A stretch of 64,000 nt of DNA from JALORV01 sp963775635. GTDB lineage: Bacteria > Pseudomonadota > Gammaproteobacteria > Burkholderiales > Burkholderiaceae_F. The notes beneath the pieces are model-generated. The model was given only the letters and a program-made list of their open reading frames with translations. It did not search any database and had not been told where the DNA came from. Each line of letters opens with the position of its first letter. Positions within the stretch are counted from its first letter, which is position 1. The DNA is taken from contig CAVZJO010000013.1 in the NCBI GenBank assembly GCA_963775635.1, forward strand, positions 1 through 64,000. Reading direction: 5' to 3'. Of the stretch, positions 43,203 through 51,151 are shown in pieces. Both the position numbers and the translations under genes were made by a program.

Positions 43203-44075
43203 ATGAACATTCCCAGTTCCAATCGTCAACCGACCATTGCGTTGATCACCGGCGCGTCCTCCGGGATCGGCCTGGCACTTGCTCGTGAGCTTGCCGCTCA
43301 CGGCCATTCCCTCGTATTGGTCGCGCGGGATCGCGAGAAACTCGACCTCGCGGCCAAGCAACTGGAGCTCGAATACGGCGTGCGAGTCAATGTCTACGCA
43401 AAGGACCTCTCAGAGCCGGGCGCCGTGGAACAGCTTTGGGCAGTCCTGGCAGATCGACACTCCGTCGACATCCTGATCAACAACGCCGGCGTTGGCCTAT
43501 ACGGAGATTTCAGTGAGCAATCGCTCGATGTGCTGACACGAATGCAGATGCTCAACGTCGTGGCCCTAACGACATTGACCCGCCTCGTGCTGCCGGGGCT
43601 CGTCGCCCGCGGTCGCGGTCGGATCCTGAACGTGGCGTCGATCGTGGGTTATCAGCCCGGAGGGCCCGGAATGGCTGTGTACTACGCCACCAAGGCCTAT
43701 GTCCTGTCCTTCACCAAGGGCCTTGCCCTCGAATTAGCTGGAACCGAAGTTTCGGCCACGGCGCTCTGTCCCGGCGTGACGGTTTCCGCCTTCGAGGAAA
43801 GGGCGGGAGCGAGCCAAACCTTTCTGTATCGACGGGTGCCGCAGACGACGCCCGACGCGGTGGCAAAGGCTGGATACCGGGCGATGATGAAAGGGCGCCT
43901 AACGGTCATTCCGGGGTTCACCGCGAAGTTGTTCGCTTTCTCCGGCGAACTTCCGCCGCGCGTCATAGCGTTGTTCGTAAATCGATGGTTGTTGAGGCGC
44001 CCAAGTGACGGAAGGATTCGCAATAAGGAGGATCCTCCTCGCATTCCATCTGCGCCGCCGGGTGCAGGAAACTGA
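43203..44075 (+). CDS. Short-chain dehydrogenase/reductase
   Basis: A 290-residue, intact SDR. NAD(P)-binding T-G-A-S-S-G-I-G, N-N-A-G-V-G, N-V-A-S-I-V-G (Ser) and Y-Y-A-T-K-A-Y (Tyr/Lys catalytic pair). The C-terminal extension (G-E-L-P-P-R-V-I-A-L-F-V-N-R-W-L) is as in the DltE/YohF-like SDR branch. Likely operon partner of the preceding dehalogenase-like hydrolase. Substrate unknown. Confidence 0.93.
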   Translation: MNIPSSNRQPTIALITGASSGIGLALARELAAHGHSLVLVARDREKLDLAAKQLELEYGVRVNVYAKDLSEPGAVEQLWAVLADRHSVDILINNAGVGLYGDFSEQSLDVLTRMQMLNVVALTTLTRLVLPGLVARGRGRILNVASIVGYQPGGPGMAVYYATKAYVLSFTKGLALELAGTEVSATALCPGVTVSAFEERAGASQTFLYRRVPQTTPDAVAKAGYRAMMKGRLTVIPGFTAKLFAFSGELPPRVIALFVNRWLLRRPSDGRIRNKEDPPRIPSAPPGAGN

Positions 44076-44101
44076 TTGACCCGCAAGCTGTGATCCTTGC
44101 G

Positions 44102-44243
44102 ATGCCGACAATCCGTAACTGGCAATTCATGAACGACATGGCCGCGCGCCTTCTGGAAGAGCGCACGGGTCAAAATGTCGCAGCCTGGAACGAGCGCATC
44201 AAGGCGAGGGGATTCGTCGATCCTGTTGCGAAAGGACTGATTC
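44102..44243 (+). pseudogene. Fragment of a DUF4287-like protein
   Basis: The frame beginning at ATG 44102 (or 44129) encodes A-A-R-L-L-E-E-R-T-G-Q-N-V-A-A-W-N-E-R-I-K followed by A-R-G-F-V-D, the usual head of a DUF4287/DUF5655-type protein. The rest of that domain is absent and the frame runs into the next hydrolase gene. Presumed remnant. Confidence 0.5.
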
Positions 44244-44244
44244 C

Positions 44245-44955
44245 GTGCCGAACGTCACTTTTATCCTCGTGCCCGGCGCTGGTGGCAGCGCATGGTACTG
44301 GCATTTGGTTGCGCCGAAGCTTCAGCAGCGCGGGCATGAAGCCGTCCCCGTATCACTTCCGGCGGCGGACGACACCGCTGGCTTGTCAGAGTACGCGGCC
44401 GATGTAGTCAGCGCGATCGGCAATCGACAGCCACAGCGCGTGGTTCTCGTTGCGCAATCGCTAGCCGGTTTCACCGCGCCTCTCGTATGCCAACAGATAC
44501 AGGTCGCATTGGTGGTGTTGGTCAATGCAATGATCCCCAAGCCCGGTGAGACTCCCGGCGAGTGGTGGACGAATACGCGCCACGATGAGGCGAAGCGTCA
44601 GCAAAATCGGCATGACGGCCGTCCGGCCGACGCCCCATTTGATCCCCTGATCGACTTCTTTCATGACGTGCCACAGCCGGTGATCGACGAGGCATGGGCG
44701 CAGGGCGAACCGCACCAGTCAGACACGGTCTTCGCGTCGCCCTGCACCTTCGAAAGGTGGCCGGCCGTGCCGACTCGCGTGCTTATTGCGCGCGATGATC
44801 GGTTCTTTCCGGCCAGCTTCCAGCGACGGGTGGCGCGCGAACGTCTGGGAATTGCAGCGGACGAGATGCCGGGCGGGCATCTTGTCGCGCTCAGTCAACC
44901 GGAAGAACTGACGACACGGCTGGCGGCGTACGCCAGTGACTTGCGAGTCGCGTAG
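44245..44955 (+). CDS. Alpha/beta hydrolase
   Basis: 236 residues from a GTG. The fold is that of small esterase-like hydrolases (PF12697): I-L-V-P-G-A-G-G-S-A-W-Y-W at the oxyanion region, nucleophile elbow V-A-Q-S-L-A-G-F, and a late E-M-P-G-G-H-L-V-A-L-S-Q-P-E-E with the catalytic histidine. The acid is probably the Asp in I-A-R-D-D-R. Substrate unknown. Confidence 0.9.
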   Translation: MPNVTFILVPGAGGSAWYWHLVAPKLQQRGHEAVPVSLPAADDTAGLSEYAADVVSAIGNRQPQRVVLVAQSLAGFTAPLVCQQIQVALVVLVNAMIPKPGETPGEWWTNTRHDEAKRQQNRHDGRPADAPFDPLIDFFHDVPQPVIDEAWAQGEPHQSDTVFASPCTFERWPAVPTRVLIARDDRFFPASFQRRVARERLGIAADEMPGGHLVALSQPEELTTRLAAYASDLRVA

Positions 44956-45023
44956 CCTCCGCTGCGGCTACTTGCTGACAGCAGCCTGAACCGCGCGTCG
45001 GAGAGGTCAGCACAAGGTTCCAC

Positions 45024-45500
45024 ATGATTGTTCGGGACGCTAAACCGGCCGATGCCGCTGCTGTTTGTGATGCCGTGCGTCGCTCGATCACCGAACTGTG
45101 TGGCCCCGACCACCAAGGCAACCACGCGACTCTGGAAGCGTGGCTTGCCAACAAGACGCAGGAGAATTTCGCGGTCTGGTGCGCTTCCGACCGCCACGTA
45201 TCCCTGGTCGCCGAATTGCAGGCAGAAGTCGCAGGCTACGGACTGCTTGATCGAGCGGGGACCGTGGAGCTTCTGTACGTGATTCCCGAGGCGCGCTTTC
45301 AAGGAGTGAGCCGGGCACTGCTGGCGGAGATGGAGAGGCGGGCTCGAGCGCTCGGCCTGCGCGCGTTGAAGCTGAGCAGTTCAGGAACCGCGCGTCGGTT
45401 CTACGAAGGGTGCGGTTACGTAGCGGCTGGGCCGCCGGAGGCCGGCTTCGGCGTGTCGATCTGCTATCCGATGGTGAAGCAGCTTGACGGTGCGACGTGA
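45024..45500 (+). CDS. GNAT family N-acetyltransferase
   Basis: 158 residues. I-V-R-D-A-K-P-A-D-A-A-A-V at the start; acetyl-CoA binding V-I-P-E-A-R-F-Q-G-V-S-R-A-L-L-A; S-S-S-G-T-A-R-R-F-Y-E-G-C-G-Y near the end. A typical single-domain acetyltransferase; acceptor unknown. It is 43 bases upstream of a membrane-protein gene on the same strand. Confidence 0.93.
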   Translation: MIVRDAKPADAAAVCDAVRRSITELCGPDHQGNHATLEAWLANKTQENFAVWCASDRHVSLVAELQAEVAGYGLLDRAGTVELLYVIPEARFQGVSRALLAEMERRARALGLRALKLSSSGTARRFYEGCGYVAAGPPEAGFGVSICYPMVKQLDGAT

Positions 45501-45542
45501 CCCGGGCCCGTGCAACCTCAGGAGACGCGTGGCGAGTTTTTC

Positions 45543-46028
45543 ATGGATATCCAGGCGCTTTTCGGACTCAGCGTTCTCTTCAGTTTTGTGGCTTTCGGCT
45601 TAGTCGCAAGACTTTATCTCTGGCCGTGGCTCAAAACGCTGGATCGGAACGATGCCCTTCTTCCGTTGGTCGTGCTGCATACGTTTAGGTTCGTCGGGCT
45701 CAGTTTTCTGGTCCCTGGAGTTGTATCGCCGTCTCTACCAACCGCTTTCGCCGTTCCGGCGGCGTTCGGCGACCTTGGCGCAGCAATTCTCGCGCTTGCG
45801 GCGTCGGTTGCACTGGCCAGGCGTTGGTCGCTAGCGATCGTGCTTGTTTGGTTGTTCAACTTGTGGGGCACGGCCGATCTGTTGTTCGCGTTCTATCAGG
45901 GAGTGTTCGGCGCCCGAATTGATCCACGGGCGCTCGGCGCCGCGTTCTTTATTCCAACTGTGCTGGTGCCAGCGCTACTAATCACGCATGGGTTGATATT
46001 CTGGCTCTTGGTCCGTGCAAAGCAATAA
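45543..46028 (+). CDS. Hypothetical membrane protein
   Basis: 161 residues from ATG 45543, preceded by a purine-rich GGAGACG. About five hydrophobic segments, with a conserved-looking L-H-T-F-R-F-V-G-L-S-F-L-V-P-G-V-V and L-F-N-L-W-G-T-A-D-L-L. Similar uncharacterised proteins occur in many bacteria. Function unknown. Confidence 0.82.
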   Translation: MDIQALFGLSVLFSFVAFGLVARLYLWPWLKTLDRNDALLPLVVLHTFRFVGLSFLVPGVVSPSLPTAFAVPAAFGDLGAAILALAASVALARRWSLAIVLVWLFNLWGTADLLFAFYQGVFGARIDPRALGAAFFIPTVLVPALLITHGLIFWLLVRAKQ

Positions 46029-46136
46029 TGCAACGTCGAAACGGACGCCGTACGTGCCGCCTGGCCACGCGCTTGACAGGACGCGCCGCTACGGACCTTC
46101 TACTTGGCGACAGAGTGGCGGCGCGCCGGTTAGGGC

Positions 46137-46778
46137 TCATGAAGCATCCGGCACTGTCATCGCAGCCGGCCGCACCCAGCGCTCGAACTGCTCGGCGCTG
46201 ACGTACCGCGACGCCAGAGCGGCTTCGCGCAGAGTCGTGCCCTCATGGTGCGCCTTGTGCGCGATCGCCGCGGCCTTGTCGTAGCCGATGTGCGGCGCGA
46301 GTGCTGTCACCAGCATCAGCGACCGGTCCAGCAGTTCGGCGATGCGGTCGGTGCGTGCCTGTATGCCCCGCGCGCAGTGTTCGTCGAAGTGCCGCATGCC
46401 GTCCGCCAGCAGGCGCGCGCTGTTGAGTGCGTTGGCGGCGATCAGCGGCTTGCTGACGTTGAGCTCGAAGTTGCCGGATGCGCCACCGAAATTGATCGCG
46501 ACGTCGTTGCCGAACACCTGGGCGCAGATCATCAGCAGCGATTCGCTCTGTGTCGGATTGATCTTGCCGGGCATGATCGAACCGCCAGGTTCGTTTTCCG
46601 GGATCGAGATTTCGCCCAGTCCGGAGCGCGGACCGCTGGCGAGCCAGCGCACGTCGTTGGCGATCTTGCTGAGCGCAGCCGCCAGCGTCTTCAGCGCGCC
46701 GTGGGCGAATACCACCGGATCGTGCGAGGCGAGTGCGGCGAAACGATTGCCAGCGACGGTGAACGCGCGCGTGCGCAA
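46137..46778 (-). pseudogene. fumC: 5'-truncated class II fumarase
   Basis: This covers only the C-terminal half of FumC (about 213 of about 460 residues), starting around N-R-F-A-A-L-A-S-H-D. The signature G-S-I-M-P-G-K-I-N-P-T-Q and I-N-F-G-G-A-S-G-N-F-E-L-N-V are intact, and the C-terminus is complete (F-E-R-W-V-R-P). The first half, including H-bearing substrate motifs, is absent from all frames upstream to about 47.4 kb. It cannot form a fumarase active site, so it is a remnant of a deletion or rearrangement. A functional copy is expected elsewhere. Confidence 0.9.
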
Positions 46779-47775
46779 AGACGCGGCACGGCGTCGGGAT
46801 CGAAGATCGCCACGCGCTGCAAGAGCAACGCGAGCTGAGAGTCCACGACCAGTTCGGACCGCCAGTCGGTACCACGACGTTGTAGAACGCCTGGATCTGG
46901 CGCGTCAACGCGACGGTCTTCGGCGAAGCAAGAGGTCACGGGCGCGAGCCTATGCAAGAGGCAGAAGCTGTCGCCGCGACGAAGACTAGGCCTTGCACGA
47001 GCTGCCGTCTGTGCGGCGGCGCACCGAGCGGGGCGCGCGCCGCGAGTATGGCGGGCAGCCGTTGGCGTAGCGCCATGAAAGTGCATTGACAGTGGCGGGC
47101 CGAAGGGGGATGCTCATCCTTGCCGAATGAAGCTCCATCGGCGGTCCCTGAAGGCCGCAAATTTCGCCCGCGCAGCACTGTTTGCGCGCCCCGGAAGTCT
47201 GGAACTCGGCATGAGGCCCGGCAACGCGCGTTGTGCGGGCCTCTTTGATTGTCGGCGCGCCGCTCGCGAGCGCCCAACTCAGCCGATTGGCGCAGCGCTA
47301 AGAGCAATGTGCCTGGCGGCACCTGACGATTGAGTTAGCGAGCACCGTTCATGATATGGCGTCGAACGGATTCGCGCCGAAGGCGCTCCGAGGCAGTTGA
47401 CCGCAGTTCGCTTGGTCCGCTTTTCGTCCGCTGCAGGCGCACGTCAATCGCGACCTGAGCGAATGCCGGCACACTGCCGGGCGCGTTTTGCACGACGATA
47501 AGAGGACATCGCGGCTTGCCGCGAGCGGACGCGTCGCCGCGGTGCGGTTAGCAGTAACTTGAAGCCCGCTACGTCTCTTATACGGCTGAAGCCGCGCAAT
47601 ATCGCGGGACCCATGCGCATTGCAGAAGCGATTGCGGCCCACATATAGGCGTTGAAGGGTTGACGGGGTTGCGGGGCGACCTACGCCATGAACGGTTTGG
47701 CCATCGGGAAGTAAGTGGCCGACACCGGGCGACGCCGGATCAACATCGTGGATCGGCATTTGCCGAGGAGCCCCC
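46779..47775. other. Long gene-poor stretch after truncated fumC
   Basis: About 1 kb without a recognisable gene. One minus-strand segment next to fumC (about 46790-46900) reads like coding (V-V-D-S-Q-L-A-L-L-L-Q-R-V-A-I-F-D-P-D-A-V), possibly the stump of another gene joined at the fumC break. A terminator-like hairpin lies at 47213-47248. Nothing else identified. Confidence 0.5.
47213..47248 (+). terminator. Strong hairpin with short T-run, no upstream gene
   Basis: GAGGCCCG (47213-47220) pairs with CGGGCCTC (47236-47243). The loop has inner self-complementarity (CAACGC/GCGTTG), and TTT follows. This is a rho-independent-like terminator on the plus strand, but no plus-strand gene precedes it. 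A TTGACA at 47086-47091 about 130 bases upstream raises the possibility of a small RNA ending here. Confidence 0.5.
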
Positions 47776-48276
47776 ATGACGTTCCATGCAGTCGAGACCC
47801 GTTGCCTTTGGCTCGAATTCGCAGGAGGGGCCGCGGGCGACCACGGCCTGTCCGACCCGTTCTCATTCATCCGCCTGGTCGACAGCCTGATCGAAGGCGG
47901 CGAACAGCAGGAACTTATCGCCTCACTGCGCGGCGGGCGCTGGGTTCTTGCGGCCGACGAATCTATCCACATGAGCCACATCAGCGGGCTCGGCGTGTTT
48001 TCGGTCCACATGGAGCAAATGGACGGCAGCGATGCCTCTCTGGAATGCACGAGGATGCAAGTCGATGGGACGCTGTTGCTGGTGGACGGACGCCCCGTGG
48101 CTCACTTCGACGAGTCACGCAATGCGTGGACGAGGATCGGTACTGACACGCGCCTGCATGGGATCCGGCTAGAACCGGACGGCGCGACACTGCTCGCGCG
48201 CGGTCGTGGCGAGACGAGGCTCGTAGCCGAGCACCGTGACAAGATTCGCCTTTGCCATGCGCAGCGAGCGGTTTGA
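47776..48276 (+). CDS. Hypothetical protein
   Basis: 166 residues, with GGAGCC upstream of the ATG. No family recognised. Composition is that of a soluble globular protein; notable segments are D-P-F-S-F-I-R-L-V-D-S-L-I-E-G-G-E-Q-Q and H-M-S-H-I-S-G-L-G-V-F-S-V-H-M-E-Q-M. It is followed 56 bases later by another hypothetical gene on the same strand. Confidence 0.65.
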   Translation: MTFHAVETRCLWLEFAGGAAGDHGLSDPFSFIRLVDSLIEGGEQQELIASLRGGRWVLAADESIHMSHISGLGVFSVHMEQMDGSDASLECTRMQVDGTLLLVDGRPVAHFDESRNAWTRIGTDTRLHGIRLEPDGATLLARGRGETRLVAEHRDKIRLCHAQRAV

Positions 48277-48332
48277 CAAGAGTCGGAATAACGCATTACG
48301 GTCACTGCCTGAACCCCGTGCGCGAGTTGCCC

Positions 48333-48716
48333 ATGTCTGACAAGAAGCTGGCTTTCTCAGACCGTTCAAGACAGCGCCCATCGGCGCTTTCCAGGTGGGA
48401 GGACGAAGGCGGCGCGGGTCCCCGCCGATCGCGAAAAGTCCTGATATCAAACAAAAGCAAACCGCGGGTTCCCCAACTCGCAATGGCCGAGTTGGTGCAG
48501 CTTCGCATTCGCGTGATCGCGCTGGAGAACCTGGTGATCGGGTTGCTGGCAGAAGCGTCTGACAGGCAACTAGACTTTGCCCGAGAAATGGCGGCCTACA
48601 TATCTCCGAGGCCCAATTTCACGCGTCACCGGTCGACGATACATGCGGCAGCCCAGATGATCCATCTTGTAGAACGAGCCGCTCATTTTCGGAACATGCG
48701 GTCGCACGAGAATTGA
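48333..48716 (+). CDS. Hypothetical protein
   Basis: 127 residues from ATG 48333. The basic, serine-rich N-terminus (S-R-Q-R-P-S-A-L-S-R-W-E-D) is followed by a helix with I-A-L-E-N-L-V-I-G-L-L-A-E-A-S-D-R-Q. Family not recognised. The helical half resembles small uncharacterised proteins found near stress genes, but this is weak. Confidence 0.6.
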   Translation: MSDKKLAFSDRSRQRPSALSRWEDEGGAGPRRSRKVLISNKSKPRVPQLAMAELVQLRIRVIALENLVIGLLAEASDRQLDFAREMAAYISPRPNFTRHRSTIHAAAQMIHLVERAAHFRNMRSHEN

Positions 48717-49243
48717 GCCAGGGCGGCGAGTTTGCTGAGTGCCAGTGATCGACGCCGAGATACCTGTAATGACGCGCACTTCCCGAAGGAACGACTGGCT
48801 CGCGGGATTTCGGCAGTGCCGCCGAATGGGCGACGGCAGCTGACTGCATCACTGCCGCAGTTCAAAGGCAGGCCTGCTATGGCGAATCCTATACACACTC
48901 GTGTAGTCGGCTGCTGGCCGCATTGAGTCCGTCGATCGGAAGTCCGATCTTGTTGCGTCAGACATTGCGTTAACGCGCAGCAGCCGTTTGTGGATTTCTA
49001 CCTAATCCCGTGCTAAAAGCGGTGCGGCAGAGTCGTCCGTGCGCTACCGCACAGACCCCCGCGCTCGCCGGCGACATCATTTGGTGGCGGGCGCGCCAAC
49101 CCTGGTACCCGACCTCGGCTTTTCGAACCCGGACACTCTTCGCGTCCTCGTCGACATCCCGACCATGCTTGCAATGTCATCTTCATGCTGTGAAGAAGCC
49201 TGACTGCGGCAACGGCCGCCTTGTCGAGAGAGCCGCTCCGCTC
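48717..49243. other. Intergenic region with regulatory repeats
   Basis: 527 bases without a clear gene. Holds a copy of the 14-bp stress-region palindrome at 49039-49052 and a degenerate one at 48965-48978 (TTGCGTTAACGCGC). A twelve-codon open frame starts at 49164 inside the leader of the kinase gene. Confidence 0.5.
49039..49052 (+). promoter_or_regulatory. Stress-region palindrome, copy 1
   Basis: GTGCGCTACCGCAC followed by AGACC. It is one of five copies of a GTGYGYTASCGCAC-type dyad in the last 15 kb. This one lies about 190 bases before the sensor-kinase start. Confidence 0.6.
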
Positions 49244-50386
49244 ATGTTCAGGTTCTTATCCGAAAACCGCTCCGAACTCATCGCTCGGTGCAAGGTGAAA
49301 GTTTCACAACGACCCAAGCGAGCGGCCACGCCAGAACAGCTCGTGAATGGAATTCCTCTGTTTCTCAGTCAGCTAATCCGCACACTTGCGGCAGAGCATG
49401 ACGGTCAGATGGCGGAAAGCCTGCACATTTCCGGAGCTTCCGGGGGCGATGCAACCAACTTGTCTTTGATCGGTGCCAGTGCCATTGCCCATGGCAAGGA
49501 ACTTCTTGAGCTTGGGTATTCGGTGGACCAAGTCGTCCACGACTACGGGGACATCTGCCAAGCGATCACTGACCTCGCGGTGGAGCGCGACGCGCCGTTT
49601 TCGGTCAATGAGTTCCGTACGCTCAACCGGTGCCTGGACAATGCAATCGCCAATGCAGTGAGCGAGTTCAGCGCACAACGGGATGTAACTTTCGCCCTCA
49701 AGCAATCCGCGGATGAAAACGAACGCCGAGGGGTTCTGGTCCATGAGCTTCGGAACCACGTTCACACAGCCACGATGGCATACCAGGCTCTGGAGTCTGG
49801 AAGGCTTGCAATTGGAGGCTCCACCGGGGACTTGTTGAAAAGGAGCTTAGTTTCATTGTCCAGACTGCTGAGCGATTCGGAGGCCGGGGTGCGAGTTACC
49901 GCCTACGCAGCTGGCACAGGCGCAGCGTTCTCACTCGCCTTGTTCATCGCCGACGCTGCGAGTGTGGCGGCTTTGGACGCAGCTAACCGCGGCTGTCGAT
50001 TGACGGTGCAATCCGTAGATCGCCTCCTGGCAATCGCGGGTGACCGGGATCGCCTTCTCGAGGCGTTAGTGAATTTGCTTCAGAACGCGTTGAAGTTCAC
50101 CCATCCACGCACGGAGGTGACCTTGCATGCGTACGCGGTAAGTGACCGCGTCTCAATCGACGTTTCCGACCATTGCGGCGGATTGCCGCGGGCCAGCGCG
50201 GAGAAGATGTTCATGCCCTTCATACAGGGCAGTGAAGACAAGAGTGGGTTGGGGTTGGGCCTTTCCATAGCACGACAAAATGTCGAAGCTGACGGAGGCT
50301 CATTGAGTGTTAGGGACGTGCCCCGCATAGGATGCGTCTTCACAATGAGCCTGCCACGCCGATGGCCGGCGTGGACCGAGGCATGA
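49244..50386 (+). CDS. Sensor histidine kinase with RsbR-like N-terminal domain
   Basis: 380 residues from ATG 49244 (M-F-R-F-L-S-E-N-R); the frame is open far upstream but without family sequence. Residues about 1-150 resemble the RsbRD N-terminal helical sensor domain (E-L-I-A-R-C-K-V-K-V, then Y-S-V-D-Q-V-V-H-D-Y-G-D-I-C-Q-A-I). The kinase part has L-V-H-E-L-R-N-H-V-H-T-A (phospho-His), N-L-L-Q-N-A-L-K-F-T-H and G-L-G-L-G-L-S-I-A-R. No membrane segment is present, so it is probably a soluble sensor. No response regulator is adjacent. Confidence 0.9.
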   Translation: MFRFLSENRSELIARCKVKVSQRPKRAATPEQLVNGIPLFLSQLIRTLAAEHDGQMAESLHISGASGGDATNLSLIGASAIAHGKELLELGYSVDQVVHDYGDICQAITDLAVERDAPFSVNEFRTLNRCLDNAIANAVSEFSAQRDVTFALKQSADENERRGVLVHELRNHVHTATMAYQALESGRLAIGGSTGDLLKRSLVSLSRLLSDSEAGVRVTAYAAGTGAAFSLALFIADAASVAALDAANRGCRLTVQSVDRLLAIAGDRDRLLEALVNLLQNALKFTHPRTEVTLHAYAVSDRVSIDVSDHCGGLPRASAEKMFMPFIQGSEDKSGLGLGLSIARQNVEADGGSLSVRDVPRIGCVFTMSLPRRWPAWTEA

Positions 50387-50498
50387 GGCTCCGAACAAAC
50401 AGGGTCGCAGAACCATGCCTTGTTCCGTTTACGCGGCAGGCCAGTAGTTCACGAGCGCGTATTGGTCGTGAACCGACGAAACGCGCTCCGTACGCTTC

Positions 50499-50936
50499 TT
50501 ACACGACGACTGCAGCCATATAGCCCGCCGTTACCTCGTTCTTATGTGCTGCAAAGGCGGCGAGGACTTCTTCCTTCTCGCGTCGAGGCACTTTCGCGAA
50601 ATCAAGAGTACGTCCGAGCTCGGCCGCGACCTCGTCGAATTCGTCTGGCGAAATCCTGAGGTCGCGATGCGCTTCCTCGAGACCGAGGTTAGTTTTTCCC
50701 GATCTTGTGGGCGTGTAAGGGAACGGCCCGCCTACGGCGGCGCAAACCCACAGGGTTCGCATGAACTTGAGGCCAGGCAATCTCCCGAGGTTCTTCGTGT
50801 GCCACTGCCTCAAGGCTTCATTTTTCGAAGTCTTCCCCACGATCGGGTTCTGCACCACCGCGTCGCTAAAGTGATCAACTACCGCTGCAATGGCGAAGAC
50901 GCCGCCAAGCCGTTCGTACAAGTTCTTCTCGGTCAT
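50499..50936 (-). CDS. Group I truncated hemoglobin
   Basis: 145 residues from ATG 50936, preceded by GGAGG. The 2-on-2 globin pattern is present: L-Y-E-R-L-G-G-V-F-A-I-A-A-V-V-D-H-F-S-D at the N-terminus, F-M-R-T-L-W-V-C-A-A-V-G-G-P-F, and E-A-H-R-D-L-R-I-S with the proximal histidine. These bind O2 or NO and often detoxify NO. It is divergent from the SagB-type gene, sharing a promoter region of about 215 bases. Confidence 0.93.
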   Translation of the reverse strand: MTEKNLYERLGGVFAIAAVVDHFSDAVVQNPIVGKTSKNEALRQWHTKNLGRLPGLKFMRTLWVCAAVGGPFPYTPTRSGKTNLGLEEAHRDLRISPDEFDEVAAELGRTLDFAKVPRREKEEVLAAFAAHKNEVTAGYMAAVVV

Positions 50937-51151
50937 GATCAGCACCTCCAATGTGAGGGGGTTTGCACCAGCGCGCCCAGTAGCCGCCACCTCCAGAGCC
51001 GCGGCCAACTATTCAGGGAGTACCCACTCGATCGAGCATTCGCTTCCGCGCCGTATCCGTCGGTGCGTTCGCGCACATAATTCTTGATCTGAACGTCGGC
51101 TTTCGGGGCGGCGGTTGGACTTAGACAGCTGACGACTACCGAGCAAGCCCG

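Noticed and set aside
47349..48050. 233-codon open frame on the minus strand
   Set aside because: Overlaps a better plus-strand gene at 47776, is serine/arginine-rich and lacks any recognisable motif.
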